Below, one piece after another: positions 33,315 to 42,617 of a stretch of DNA of 49,115 nucleotides. Every line of letters begins with the position of its first letter. The stretch's first letter is position 1. The position numbers were made by a program, and so were the translations under genes. The notes under the pieces are model-generated. The model had not been told where the DNA came from and did no database searches. It saw only the letters and a list, made by a program, of their open reading frames with translations. The DNA is from an uncultured Acetatifactor sp. (GTDB lineage: Bacteria > Bacillota > Clostridia > Lachnospirales > Lachnospiraceae): NCBI GenBank assembly GCA_910585615.1, contig CAJUFO010000027.1:1-49115 (forward strand). The letters run 5' to 3'.

Positions 33315-33704
33315 ATGTTTCAATCAAAGGTATTCGATTATGTGAATGTACTGGACAGAGCGGCAGACGCCAGCTGGATGCGCAATGAAGCGATCGGGAA
33401 TAATCTTTCCAATGTAGACACGCCGGGATATAAGAGACAGGATGTGGCATTTGAGGATGTGCTCAGGCAGGCTCTGGGCAAGAGCACTTACAGATCCATG
33501 GATGCCAAGGTGTCCGGCCTGGATCTGAGGAGGCTGACGGGCAAGGTCTATACGGATCACGCGGCCTTTTCCTACCGCCTGGACGGAAACAATGTGGATC
33601 CGGATACGGAGGGCGTCATGCTGGCACAGAACCAGTTGAAGTATCAGGGCCTCATAACCAGCATCAACCAGGAATTCACCAATCTGCAGACGGTGATGAA
33701 GTAA
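33315..33704 (+). CDS. flgB: Flagellar basal-body rod protein FlgB
   Basis: FlgB forms part of the proximal rod. The ATG at 33315 has AAAGGAG upstream; an in-frame start at 33246 lacks a site. The 129-residue protein shows the rod-family N-terminal motif 'NEAIGNNLSNVDTPGYKRQDV' and the C-terminal helix with 'AQNQLKYQGLITSINQEF'. It has no signal peptide, as expected for export by the flagellar type III apparatus. It is the first gene of the operon, 19 nt before flgC. Confidence 0.95.
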   Translation: MFQSKVFDYVNVLDRAADASWMRNEAIGNNLSNVDTPGYKRQDVAFEDVLRQALGKSTYRSMDAKVSGLDLRRLTGKVYTDHAAFSYRLDGNNVDPDTEGVMLAQNQLKYQGLITSINQEFTNLQTVMK

Positions 33705-33723
33705 GAGAAGAGGAGATAGGAAA

Positions 33724-34191
33724 ATGGGTTTGTTTTCTGCTTTCAATATCAATGCCACCGGCATGACGGCGGAGAGATACCGCATGGACATCATTTCGGA
33801 GAACGTGGCCAATGCCAATACCACCCGCACGGCGGACGGAAGCCCTTACCGCCGCAAAGTGGTATCCTTTGAGGAGAAGACCGAGAGGCGGCCGTCCTCC
33901 TTCAGCCACATATTCAACAAGACGCTCCATGAGCACAATGGTTTCGTGCAGCAGACCGGCACGGGCGTACGGGTGTCCGGCGTGTACGAAGATCATGTCA
34001 CGGAGATGAACATGGCCTACGACCCCTCCCATCCGGATGCGGACGAGAACGGCTATGTGACCTACCCCAATGTGAACATCATCACGGAGATGACCAATAT
34101 GATAGATGCCAGCCGCGCCTATGAAGCGAACTCTACCGCATTCAACGCCACAAAGGCCATGGCACAGAAAGGGCTGGAGATAGGGTCTTAA
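33724..34191 (+). CDS. flgC: Flagellar basal-body rod protein FlgC
   Basis: FlgC is the second proximal-rod protein. The ATG at 33724 follows GAGGAGATAGG. The 155-residue product begins 'GLFSAFNINATGMTAERYRM' with the rod motif 'ISENVANANTTRT'. The C-terminus has 'YPNVNIITEMTNMIDASRAYE' and 'FNATKAMAQKGLEIG', as in all FlgC proteins. It lies between flgB and fliE, with which it builds the MS-ring to rod junction. Confidence 0.96.
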   Translation: MGLFSAFNINATGMTAERYRMDIISENVANANTTRTADGSPYRRKVVSFEEKTERRPSSFSHIFNKTLHEHNGFVQQTGTGVRVSGVYEDHVTEMNMAYDPSHPDADENGYVTYPNVNIITEMTNMIDASRAYEANSTAFNATKAMAQKGLEIGS

Positions 34192-34256
34192 GCCCCGGAA
34201 AGGCATAGGGAACCTGCGGGAGCGCGGAAATAGTGAGTGAAGGAGACATACATATT

Positions 34257-34610
34257 ATGGATTTAGCGGCGATAACAGGCCTGGAGAGGGTTTCGGGCTT
34301 AAATGGCGTAACTTCGTCAGGGGGCGTAGAGCGCACATCCCTGACCGGAACCCTGACGGATAAAGAGGAGAAGGTGGAGGGCAGTCTGTTCGATGCGTTC
34401 CTGAACAGTGCCATTGACAATATAAAGACGACTAACAGCTATCTCTCCAAGGCGGAGGATGAAAAAATCAGGTTTGCCATGGGCGAGACGGAGAATTTCC
34501 ATGACCTGACCATAGCCCTGCAGAAAGCGTCCACAGCCCTGCAGTACACTGTGGCTGTCCGGGACAGACTGCTGGATGCCTACAAGGAACTGATGCAGAT
34601 GCAGATCTGA
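34257..34610 (+). CDS. fliE: Flagellar hook-basal body complex protein FliE
   Basis: FliE links the MS ring to the rod. The ATG at 34257 with AAGGAGA upstream gives 117 residues; a GTG at 34233 would add eight. The conserved C-terminus 'ALQKASTALQYTVAVRDRLLDAYKELMQMQI' type ending is present (split here into the helix 'QKASTALQYTVAVRDR' and 'YKELMQMQ'). The N-terminal part is variable. It sits between flgC and fliF as usual. Confidence 0.94.
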   Translation: MDLAAITGLERVSGLNGVTSSGGVERTSLTGTLTDKEEKVEGSLFDAFLNSAIDNIKTTNSYLSKAEDEKIRFAMGETENFHDLTIALQKASTALQYTVAVRDRLLDAYKELMQMQI

Positions 34611-34687
34611 CGGATGGTTCCCGTGAGAAAGGTGCGGGGGCAGGCATGAAAGGCATGGAATTTAGAAATGACTAGGAGAGAAGCACC

Positions 34688-36310
34688 ATGGCTGACAAGC
34701 TAAAAGAATTACCGGGCAAAGCGCTGGAGTGGTGGAATAAATTCACGAGCAGGCAGAAGACGATTATCATAGCCATTGTCGCAATCGTAATATTCACTTT
34801 TGCCATCATCGTTTATACGTTTTCCAGGCCCCAGTATACAAGGCTCGGTACATATGAGAGCAGCAAGACCGCTGCGGAGATTGTAAAGATATTGGATGAT
34901 GCCGGCATCACGCACAAAGAGAGCACGGACGCGATGACGATCGATGTGCTTACCAGCCAGCTGTCCCAGGCCAACCTGGCAATCGCCACGGAAGGATATG
35001 TGCCGGACAGCCTGAAATACACCGATGTCGTAGAGACGGGCATGTCCGTCACGTCATCGGATCGTGAGGCCATGCAGACGACTTTCTACGAGCACCAGCT
35101 GGAGAACATGTTCTCCAAGACCATGCCGGTAAAGGATGTCAGCATCAAAATAAACAGGGCATCCAATTCCGGGAGGCTGAGCGATTCCGATACAGATGCC
35201 TACGCCACCATCACGGTGACGGTGACGGATGACTTCAACGCGGCTAACGCCACGGCCATGGCCAAGGCAGCAGCCACCGCGCTGGGCAATGACAGCACGG
35301 CGAACATCACCATCATCGATCAGAACTTCAACCTGCTGTTCGCCGGAGGGGACGACTATTCCTCCATGGGAATTGCCAGCTCCATGCAGGAGCTGCAGAC
35401 CCAGGCGGAGGCCATGGTGACCAATCAGGTGAAGAAGGTTCTGATCGGTACGAAGCAGTTCAATGAGGTGGAGGTGAGCAGCCATCTTTCCGTGGACTTT
35501 TCCGATTACAACGAGAGGGTGATCGAGTACTATGCCAATGAGGGCCGCGAGGTCGGCATGCCCAGCCATGAGGACACCCTTACCACCGAGAGCGACGGCA
35601 GCGTAGCCGGGATACCCGGCACGGATTCCAACACGGAGAACGACAACTACACCGGATACGATTATCTGGGCACAGGCGGCGGCAGCAGCTCATCAGAGGA
35701 GCGGTCTGTGGATTACCAGAACAATATGTCCGAGACCAATACCGTCACCCCGGCGGGGAGCATCGATTACGATAATTCTTCCATATCTGTAGCGCTGATC
35801 AAATATCGTGAATATTATGAAGAGAATGTAGAGAGGCAGGGCCTCCTGGAGGGAATCACCTGGGAAGAGTTCAAGGAAAACAACCGGGCGGACGTCAAGC
35901 AGGAAGTGGACGCAGATGTCGTTCAGATGGTGGCCTATGCCAGCGGAATCGATGCCAGCAGGGTCGTGGTGGTCTCCTATGAATCCCCCCTGTTCTATGA
36001 CAAGGAGGGCTTTTTCGAGACTGTAGATACCACGGATATCCTGAGCATCGTGATGATCGTACTGATTCTGGGCCTGCTGGCCTTCGTGATCCTGCGTAGC
36101 ATGGGCACGAAGAAGAAAGCGGCCGTGGAGGAGGAGCCGGAGCTGTCCGTGGAGGATATGCTGCAGTCCACGCCTCCGGAGCCTGAGGTGGAGAACATCG
36201 ATGTGGAGACGAAATCCGACACCCGCAAGCTGGTGGAGAAGTTCGTGGACGAGAATCCCGAGGCGGCGGCGAACCTGCTGCGCAACTGGCTGAACGAGGA
36301 CTGGAGCTGA
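34688..36310 (+). CDS. fliF: Flagellar MS-ring protein FliF
   Basis: FliF forms the inner-membrane MS ring. The ATG at 34688 has AGGAGAG upstream. The 540-residue product has an N-terminal membrane helix (about 24-44), ring-building motifs with 'EMFSKTMPVKDVSIKINR'-type sequence (about 140-160), a Ser/Gly-rich periplasmic loop (about 310-350), a second membrane helix (about 456-476) and a cytoplasmic C-terminus with 'ANLLRNWLNED', the FliG-binding tail. fliG follows 39 nt later. Confidence 0.96.
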   Translation: MADKLKELPGKALEWWNKFTSRQKTIIIAIVAIVIFTFAIIVYTFSRPQYTRLGTYESSKTAAEIVKILDDAGITHKESTDAMTIDVLTSQLSQANLAIATEGYVPDSLKYTDVVETGMSVTSSDREAMQTTFYEHQLENMFSKTMPVKDVSIKINRASNSGRLSDSDTDAYATITVTVTDDFNAANATAMAKAAATALGNDSTANITIIDQNFNLLFAGGDDYSSMGIASSMQELQTQAEAMVTNQVKKVLIGTKQFNEVEVSSHLSVDFSDYNERVIEYYANEGREVGMPSHEDTLTTESDGSVAGIPGTDSNTENDNYTGYDYLGTGGGSSSSEERSVDYQNNMSETNTVTPAGSIDYDNSSISVALIKYREYYEENVERQGLLEGITWEEFKENNRADVKQEVDADVVQMVAYASGIDASRVVVVSYESPLFYDKEGFFETVDTTDILSIVMIVLILGLLAFVILRSMGTKKKAAVEEEPELSVEDMLQSTPPEPEVENIDVETKSDTRKLVEKFVDENPEAAANLLRNWLNEDWS

Positions 36311-36349
36311 CAGGGAAGAAGAGCATTTCAATGGAAATGAGGTACATAT

Positions 36350-37372
36350 ATGCCAAATAGTGCGACAAGCGAAATGGGATTCAAGGGGGTCCAGAGAGCG
36401 GCCATCCTGCTGATTTCCCTGGGGCCGGAGCGCTCTGCCGGAATTTTCAAACATTTAAAAGAAGAAGAGATTGAGGAGATGACGCTGGAGATCGCCAATA
36501 TCAGAAGCGTGACGCCTCAGGTGAAGGAAGCGGTCATCACCGAGTTCTACGAGCTGTGCCTGGCCCAGCAGTACATCGCGGAGGGCGGCATCGGCTATGC
36601 AAAGGATTTGCTGGAGAAGGCGCTGGGCTCCGAGAAGGCCATGGATGTCATCGGCAAGCTGACGGCGTCCCTGCAGGTGAAGCCTTTCGAATTCGTGCGC
36701 AAGACGGATGCCACCCAGCTGATCAATTTCATCCAGGACGAACATCCCCAGACCATCGCCCTGATACTGTCCTATCTGGCTCCCAGCCAGTCGGCGCTGG
36801 TGATGTCTGCCCTGCCGCCGGAGAGACAGGCCGATGTGGCCAGGCGTATCGCCGTCATGGACCGCACCAGCCCGGACATCATCAAGGAGGTGGAGAAGGT
36901 GCTGGAGTCCAAGCTGGCAAGCCTTGTGAACCAGGACTACACCATCATCGGCGGCGTGGACGCTGTGGTGGAGATTCTGAATACGGTAGACCGCGGCACG
37001 GAGCGCCATATCATGGAGACTCTGGAAGTGGAAGCGCCGGAGCTGGCGGAGGAGATCAGGAAGAAGATGTTCGTGTTCGAGGATATCCTGCTCCTGGACG
37101 ACAGGGCCATCCAGCGCGTGCTGCGTGACGTGGAGAACAACGACCTTACCATGGCCATGAAGAGCACCAAGGACGAGGTGAAGGAGGCAATCTTCAACAA
37201 CATGTCCAAACGTCTGGCCGTCATGATCAAGGAAGACATGGACTTCATGGGCCCTGTGCGCATGAAGGATGTAGAGGAGGCCCAGCAGAAGATCGTCAAT
37301 GTCATCAGGAAGCTGGAGGATTCCGGCGAAATCGTGATTTCCAGAGGCGGAGGTGACGAAATCGTTGTCTAG
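36350..37372 (+). CDS. fliG: Flagellar motor switch protein FliG
   Basis: FliG converts stator action into torque and switches rotation. The ATG at 36350 gives 340 residues, the normal length. The N-terminal FliF-binding domain has 'GVQRAAILLISLGPERS'. The middle domain has 'EHPQTIALILSYL' and 'RQADVARRIAVMD'. The C-terminal torque helix region has 'FVFEDILLLDDRAIQRVLRDVE', with the charged residues that meet MotA. The end overlaps the GTG start of fliH by 20 nt. Confidence 0.97.
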   Translation: MPNSATSEMGFKGVQRAAILLISLGPERSAGIFKHLKEEEIEEMTLEIANIRSVTPQVKEAVITEFYELCLAQQYIAEGGIGYAKDLLEKALGSEKAMDVIGKLTASLQVKPFEFVRKTDATQLINFIQDEHPQTIALILSYLAPSQSALVMSALPPERQADVARRIAVMDRTSPDIIKEVEKVLESKLASLVNQDYTIIGGVDAVVEILNTVDRGTERHIMETLEVEAPELAEEIRKKMFVFEDILLLDDRAIQRVLRDVENNDLTMAMKSTKDEVKEAIFNNMSKRLAVMIKEDMDFMGPVRMKDVEEAQQKIVNVIRKLEDSGEIVISRGGGDEIVV

Positions 37373-38201
37373 TAATCTGGTAAAACAATTCTTCATGACA
37401 TTGCCAGAGGATAAAGAAAAGCTGGTAATCGACAATAACGACCGGATCCGCAGGCGGCTGGAGGAACTCTCCAGAGGCGAGGGGAATCCGGAGGGCGGGT
37501 TCGTGTCTGGACTCGCCATAGCGGATGTGATAGAGGCGCCGGAGGATGCCACCGGAAATGTCATCAAGGCCCAGGACGAGGCAAAGGAGCTGCTGGAGCA
37601 GTCCAGGGCGGAGGCGGAAGAGCTGCGCGCCCAGGCTCAGGCGGAGGCGGAGCGCATCCTGGAGGAGGCAAGGGCCCAGGCCCAGGCGGAGAAGCAGCAG
37701 GTATTGGAGCAGGCGAAGCAGCAGGGATACATGGAGGGCATGAGCAGGGCCCAGGCCCATGAGGGCGCCATGGAGCAGGAGTACCAGGAGAAGGCCAGGC
37801 TGCTGGAGGAGGAATATGAGCAGCAGATAGAGATGCTGGAGCCCAATCTGGTAGAAGCCATTACGGGAATCTATGAGCATATCTTCCATGTGGAGCTGTC
37901 CTCCTACCGGGAGATACTGACCGGCCTGATTTCCGATGTGCTGCACAAGCTGGACGGGAGCAGGAGCTTCATCATCCATGTATCAAAGGATGATTACGCT
38001 TATGTGAACATGCAGAAGAAGCAGATGCTGACAGGCGCTGTCTCCGAGAGCGTCAGCGTGGACGTGGTGGAGGATGCCACCGTCGGCCGGAACGAGTGCA
38101 TGATCGAGACGGAGAACGGCATCTTCGACTGCGGGCTGGGCACACAGCTGTCGGAGCTGAAAAAGAGGCTCAGGCTGCTCGCTTGGTCAAGGGAGGAATG
38201 A
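37353..38201 (+). CDS. fliH: Flagellar assembly protein FliH
   Basis: FliH binds and controls the export ATPase FliI. The GTG at 37353 (AGAGGCGGAG upstream) overlaps fliG by 20 nt; a TTG at 37365 is an alternative. The 282-residue protein has a long Ala/Glu/Gln-rich coiled coil (about 70-165) with repeating 'AQAEAER' type heptads and a conserved C-terminal part ('FIIHVSKDDY', 'NECMIETENGIFDCG') shared with V-type ATPase subunit E and YscL. It ends 4 nt before fliI. Confidence 0.9.
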   Translation: MTKSLSSNLVKQFFMTLPEDKEKLVIDNNDRIRRRLEELSRGEGNPEGGFVSGLAIADVIEAPEDATGNVIKAQDEAKELLEQSRAEAEELRAQAQAEAERILEEARAQAQAEKQQVLEQAKQQGYMEGMSRAQAHEGAMEQEYQEKARLLEEEYEQQIEMLEPNLVEAITGIYEHIFHVELSSYREILTGLISDVLHKLDGSRSFIIHVSKDDYAYVNMQKKQMLTGAVSESVSVDVVEDATVGRNECMIETENGIFDCGLGTQLSELKKRLRLLAWSREE

Positions 38202-38205
38202 TTCT

Positions 38206-39513
38206 TTGCGGCAGGTTACTGTGGACTTCGCAAAATATGATAGATTGAACGAGGAAACCTTCTATAAGAAGAAGGGCAAGGTCGTCAATGTGGTGGGGCT
38301 GACCATCGAGTCCGCCGGGCCTGATGCCAGGCTTGGGGATATCTGCGAAATCGTGCCGGAGGGCGGCGAGAAGCCCATCCTGGCGGAGGTGGTAGGCTTC
38401 AAGGACAGGAAGACCCTGCTGATGCCTTACGACAATGTGGACGGCATCGGCCTGGGCTGTATCGTGGAGAACACGGGCAATCCCCTGCGGGTGCCGGTCA
38501 GCGAGGCTTTGCTTGGCAAAGCGCTGAACGGGCTTGGAGTTCCGGTGGACGGGACACAGTTCGACGGCGTGCCGTATTTGGTGGAGGCTGCGCCCCCCGA
38601 CCCCATGAGCAGGAAGATCATCGATTCGGTGCTTCCCCTGGGCGTGAAGGCTGTGGACGGCCTGATTACCGTGGGCAAGGGCCAGCGTATCGGCATATTC
38701 GCCGGCTCCGGCGTGGGAAAGTCCACCTTGATGGGAATGTTCGCCCGCAATACCAAGGCGGATATCAATGTCATCGCTTTGATTGGAGAGCGGGGCAGAG
38801 AGGTGCGCGAATTCATAGAGCGGGATTTGGGTGAGGAGGGCATGCGCCGCTCGGTGGTAGTGGTGGCCACCTCCGACAGGCCGGCCCTGGAGAGGAACAA
38901 GGCGGCGAAGACCGCCACGGCCATCGCGGAGTATTTCCGGGACAGGGGCAAGGATGTGCTGCTTATGATGGATTCCCTGACCCGTTTCTCCATGGCCCAG
39001 AGGGAGATCGGTCTGGCCAGCGGCGAGCCGCCGGTGACGAGAGGATATCCCCCCAGCGTATATTCGGAGATGCCCAAGCTCCTGGAGCGGGCCGGATGCG
39101 CGGCAAGGGGTTCCATCACAGGCCTGTATACGGTGCTGGTGGACGGGGACGACTTCAACGAGCCCATCACCGACACGGCCCGGAGCATCCTGGACGGCCA
39201 CATCATGCTGGACAGGAAATTAGGGCATAAGAACCACTATCCCGCCATAGATATCCTACAGAGCATTTCCAGGTGCATGTCCCAGATTGCGTCCAAGGAG
39301 CACAAGCAGGCCGCAGGGAAGCTGAAAAACGTCCTTGCCACCTACAATGAGGCGGAAGACCTGATCAATATCGGCGCGTACAAGAGCGGCAGCAACCAGT
39401 CCATCGACTACGCCATCTCCAAGATCGAGGCGGTGAATCAGTTCCTCTGCCAGGACGTGGACGAGAAATTCAGTTTTGAGGACAGTGTGGCAATGCTCCG
39501 GAGGCTGTTCTGA
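38206..39513 (+). CDS. fliI: Flagellar export ATPase FliI
   Basis: FliI powers flagellar type III export. The TTG at 38206 follows GGGAGGA. The 435-residue protein is related to F1-beta: Walker A 'GSGVGKST' (167-174), 'ALIGERGREVREF', Walker B region 'DVLLMMDSLTRFSMAQREI', and the type III signature 'GEPPVTRGYPPSVY'. The C-terminal domain 'ISRCMSQIASKEHKQAA' is typical. It works with FliH (upstream) and FliJ (downstream). Confidence 0.96.
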   Translation: MRQVTVDFAKYDRLNEETFYKKKGKVVNVVGLTIESAGPDARLGDICEIVPEGGEKPILAEVVGFKDRKTLLMPYDNVDGIGLGCIVENTGNPLRVPVSEALLGKALNGLGVPVDGTQFDGVPYLVEAAPPDPMSRKIIDSVLPLGVKAVDGLITVGKGQRIGIFAGSGVGKSTLMGMFARNTKADINVIALIGERGREVREFIERDLGEEGMRRSVVVVATSDRPALERNKAAKTATAIAEYFRDRGKDVLLMMDSLTRFSMAQREIGLASGEPPVTRGYPPSVYSEMPKLLERAGCAARGSITGLYTVLVDGDDFNEPITDTARSILDGHIMLDRKLGHKNHYPAIDILQSISRCMSQIASKEHKQAAGKLKNVLATYNEAEDLINIGAYKSGSNQSIDYAISKIEAVNQFLCQDVDEKFSFEDSVAMLRRLF

Positions 39514-39563
39514 ATCGGACAGAAGACGGCATAGTACGGTATGTGCGGTAAAGAGGGAATGAA

Positions 39564-40037
39564 ATGGCGAGATTTCGATATTCCATGCAGAGCATTCTGA
39601 ACATAAAGATGAAGATGGAGACCCAGGCGAAGCAGGAATTCTCCACGGCCCGGGCGGCCCTGGACGAGGAGGAGGAGCGCCTGCAGGCCCTGTACGACAG
39701 GAAGAGCGGCTATGAGGAGGCCGGGACGAAGCTGTTGTGCGGCACGCTGAAGCTGCGGGAGATCAATGAGAACAAGATGGCAATCCGATGCATGGAGGAT
39801 TACATAGATAAGCAGCGTATCAGCGTGAACATGGCGGAAGAGAAGCTGGAGAGGGCCAGGGAGCGTCTTGCGGAGGTCCGGATGGAGCGCAAGACCCATG
39901 AGAAATTGAAAGAAAAGGCTTTCGATGCCTTCCTCATGGAGGAGAAGAGGCAGGAGAGCAAGGAGATAGATCAGCTGACCAGTTATACCTATGGGCAGCG
40001 CAGAAGTGAGGAGAGCGCAAGGAGCGTATCCGTTTAG
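39564..40037 (+). CDS. fliJ: Flagellar export protein FliJ
   Basis: FliJ is the stalk-like coiled-coil partner of FliI. The ATG at 39564 has AAGAGGGAATG upstream. The 157 residues start 'ARFRYSMQSILNIKMKMETQ', the family opening, and are almost wholly alpha-helical and charged, with the C-terminal 'RKTHEKLKEKAFDAF' block. It is placed directly after fliI as in other operons. Confidence 0.9.
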   Translation: MARFRYSMQSILNIKMKMETQAKQEFSTARAALDEEEERLQALYDRKSGYEEAGTKLLCGTLKLREINENKMAIRCMEDYIDKQRISVNMAEEKLERARERLAEVRMERKTHEKLKEKAFDAFLMEEKRQESKEIDQLTSYTYGQRRSEESARSVSV

Positions 40038-40048
40038 GAGATTATCAT

Positions 40049-40933
40049 ATGGCAACAAAGGAATTGAACCCTGTGGCCGCGGCGGCAGAGGAGGAAAAGG
40101 CAAAGCTTAAGGAAGAGAAGAAGAAATTCCGGCAGGAGCAGAAGGCTCAGAAGAAGGAGGCCAAAAAGCGGGCGGCGGAGATTGCGAAGCAGGAGGAGGC
40201 ATTGGGAGAGGACGGAGGCAACGGCCTTGTCACCTTTTTCGCGATTCTGCTGATCGTGATTCTGTGGCTGGCGATTGTCTGCGTGGTGATCAAGATGGAC
40301 GTGGGCGGCTTCGGAAGCAGCGTCCTGACGCCCATCCTGAAGGATGTGCCTGTCATTAACATGATACTGCCCTCCAAATCCCTTCCCGCCTCGGAGGAGA
40401 ATACAGGTTCCGAGAGCTACGGGGGATATGACAGCATGGAGGAGGCCGTGGCCTACATCAGGCAGCTGGAGCTGGAGCTGGAGAGGGAGCAGACATCCTC
40501 CAAGGATAAGGACACGCAGATTGACGGGCTGAAGGCGGAGGTGCTGCGCCTCCAGGAATTTGAGCAGAAGCAGGCGGAATTCCAGCGCATCCAGACGGAA
40601 TTCCTGGAGGAAGTGGTGTACTCGGAGAAGGGCCCCGGCCCGGAAGAGTACAAGAAGTTCTATGAGGCGGCGAACCCTGCCTCATGGGAATATGTCTACA
40701 GACAGGTAGTCACACAGCTGGAGGCGGATCAGGAAGTTCAGGATTATGCCAAGGCCTATGCCGAGATGAAGCCGAAAGAGGCGGCTGGAGTCTTCGAGGA
40801 GATGACGGACAATCTGGATCTGGTGGTGAAGATACTGAATGCCATGTCCGTGGAGGACAGGGCGAAGATACTGGGGGCCATGGACGCCGGCGTGGCCGCG
40901 AAGCTCACGAAGATGATGGATCCGGACTCTTAA
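40049..40933 (+). CDS. MotE-like flagellar protein (YlxF type)
   Basis: The 294-residue protein has a Lys/Glu-rich cytoplasmic N-terminus (1-60), one membrane helix (about 62-84), a coiled coil (about 130-185) and a C-terminal MgtE-N-like domain ('YAEMKPKEAAGVFEEMTDNLDLVVKIL' region, then 'DRAKILGAMDAGVAAKLT'). This is the layout of YlxF/MotE proteins found between fliJ and fliK; MotE is known to act as a chaperone for MotC in proteobacteria. Its role here is inferred to be in motor or export assembly. A MITE-like repeat follows the stop. Confidence 0.8.
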   Translation: MATKELNPVAAAAEEEKAKLKEEKKKFRQEQKAQKKEAKKRAAEIAKQEEALGEDGGNGLVTFFAILLIVILWLAIVCVVIKMDVGGFGSSVLTPILKDVPVINMILPSKSLPASEENTGSESYGGYDSMEEAVAYIRQLELELEREQTSSKDKDTQIDGLKAEVLRLQEFEQKQAEFQRIQTEFLEEVVYSEKGPGPEEYKKFYEAANPASWEYVYRQVVTQLEADQEVQDYAKAYAEMKPKEAAGVFEEMTDNLDLVVKILNAMSVEDRAKILGAMDAGVAAKLTKMMDPDS

Positions 40934-40956
40934 GGAACATATTTTCGGGGCCGACA

Positions 40957-41064
40957 TATTATACTGCAGACCGCCGGGATTTACAGTGGTGGCTCCGGGA
41001 AAGTACTTGGCTGCGGTCTGCAGTCGGATTGCACTGCAAATTTAACCAGTGCGCAGTATAAATT
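40957..41064. repeat. MITE-like palindromic repeat, copy B (inverted relative to copy A)
   Basis: The inner repeat here is CTGCAGACCGC near 40963-40974 and GCGGTCTGCAG at about 41013-41023; the outer end is GCAGTATAAATT at 41053-41064. Read on the minus strand the whole unit matches 29841-29950 closely over about 105 bp. It lies in the 209-nt gap between the motE-like gene and fliK without interrupting a gene. Confidence 0.75.
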
Positions 41065-41142
41065 GCGGGAGATATTCTGGCGGGAAAGCCACCGCCAGGG
41101 TATTCACATATATCCCAAATAAAAAGAGAAAGGAGGGTGAGG

Positions 41143-42540
41143 ATGACGAGTACAGCAGTAAAGGAAGTCAGTTCGTTCTTCGCGAACATGACGGCTGCGC
41201 AGCCGGGCAGGAATGCCGCGGGAGCCGCAAGCTTCCAGAATATCTGGAACGATCAGATGAGCAGGAATGCCGATGCTTCCCCGGACAGCAGCAGAACGGG
41301 TGCTACAAAGAAGCAGGATGCCTCCACTGATCGGCTGCAGAGGGGGTCTTCCCTGAAGGCCAAGGAGAGCCAGACTGTGCAGGAGGAGACGCAGGTCTCC
41401 CAGGAATCTCAGGAAATCCAGGAACTGTCCCCTGAGGAGCAGCAGCGGGCCATGGAAGTGCTGGGCAGTGCCGCGCTTCAGTTGATGCAGGAGATTGCGG
41501 ACGCTTTCGGCATCACCATGGAGGAGCTTCAGGCCGCTATGGCCGATTTGGACATGGGCCAGCTGGATGTGCTGGATGCCTCTAAGCTCAGCGGGCTTCT
41601 GCTGAACCTGGGCGGTGCGGAGGATTTATCCGCGCTGGTCACGGACGGGGAGCTGTATGACACCTACCGCATGCTGATGAACCAGCTTGAGGGTGTGTTG
41701 CAGGAGAGCGCCGAGGCGCTGGAGACAGAGCCGGAGCAATTGCTCACGCTGCTCCAGGACGGATTCCAGGAGGAAGCGCCCGTGGAGGAAGGAACTGTCA
41801 TTCAGCCACAGCAGCCTGAGGAAAAAGCGCAGCTTTTCAGAGAGGATTATCGGTCCGAGGAGGCACAGCAGGGCGTGGACACCGGCGATGGGCAGCAGGC
41901 GGTGCAGAGAGGGCAGGAGACCCGGGACGCACAGAACCAGGGTCAGGAGGGAGAGAAGCAGGAGAGGCATTCCGAGGGAAAATCCCAGAAGGAGCCGCAG
42001 ATGAACCTGTTCCTGCAGAATCTCAGGACAGAGCAGTTCCAGCCGGGAGTGGCCCAGGCGCAGAGCGTGGCCACAAGCAGTCCCTGGAGCGAGACGACAC
42101 AGGACATCATGAACCAGATTCTGGATTACATGAAGCTCCAGCTGAACGCGGACAGCACGAACCTGGAGATGCAACTCCATCCCGCAAGCCTGGGGACGCT
42201 GCAGATACAGCTTGCTTCCAAGGCAGGAGTGGTCACGGCCAACTTCATCGCCCAGAACGAGACGGTGAAAGCGGCGTTGGAGACCCAGATGATACAGCTC
42301 AAGGAGCAGTTCGAGGAGCAGGGCATCCGGGTGGAATCTATCGAAGTCACAGTCCAGACCCATGAGTTCGAGCGGAACCTGGACGAACAGGGCCGGGGCA
42401 GGAACAACCAGCCGGAAAAGAAAGGCCGGGGCAGAAGGATCAATCTCGGCGGAGCAGTGTCCATGGAGGACGCGGAGGCGGAAGAGCCTGTGGCGGACAG
42501 GATGACTGCGGTGGGCAGTACGGTGGAGTACACCGCGTGA
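41143..42540 (+). CDS. fliK: Flagellar hook-length control protein FliK
   Basis: FliK measures the hook and switches export specificity. The start is the ATG at 41143, 6 nt after AGGAGG (41131-41136); an upstream GTG at 41137 touches the ribosome site. The 465-residue product has a Gln/Glu-rich, low-complexity N-terminal ruler part (about 60-300) and the conserved Flg_hook C-terminal domain (about 325-415) with 'LEMQLHPASLGTLQIQL', 'GVVTANFIAQNE' and 'GIRVESIEVTVQTHE'. Its basic tail 'RGRNNQPEKKGRGRR' is common in clostridial FliK. Confidence 0.9.
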   Translation: MTSTAVKEVSSFFANMTAAQPGRNAAGAASFQNIWNDQMSRNADASPDSSRTGATKKQDASTDRLQRGSSLKAKESQTVQEETQVSQESQEIQELSPEEQQRAMEVLGSAALQLMQEIADAFGITMEELQAAMADLDMGQLDVLDASKLSGLLLNLGGAEDLSALVTDGELYDTYRMLMNQLEGVLQESAEALETEPEQLLTLLQDGFQEEAPVEEGTVIQPQQPEEKAQLFREDYRSEEAQQGVDTGDGQQAVQRGQETRDAQNQGQEGEKQERHSEGKSQKEPQMNLFLQNLRTEQFQPGVAQAQSVATSSPWSETTQDIMNQILDYMKLQLNADSTNLEMQLHPASLGTLQIQLASKAGVVTANFIAQNETVKAALETQMIQLKEQFEEQGIRVESIEVTVQTHEFERNLDEQGRGRNNQPEKKGRGRRINLGGAVSMEDAEAEEPVADRMTAVGSTVEYTA

Positions 42541-42569
42541 ATGCTCTATTTCATTAATGAAGGAGTGCA

Positions 42570-42585
42570 CGGAAACGTGTTTCCG
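42570..42585 (+). other. Small hairpin between fliK and flgD
   Basis: CGGAAA (42570-42575) and TTTCCG (42580-42585) form a 6-bp stem around a CGTG tetraloop, about 33 nt before flgD. There is no T-tract. It may tune mRNA processing within the operon. Confidence 0.3.
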
Positions 42586-42617
42586 GAGACGAAAAAAGAT
42601 AAGAAAGGAGAAAGCAG

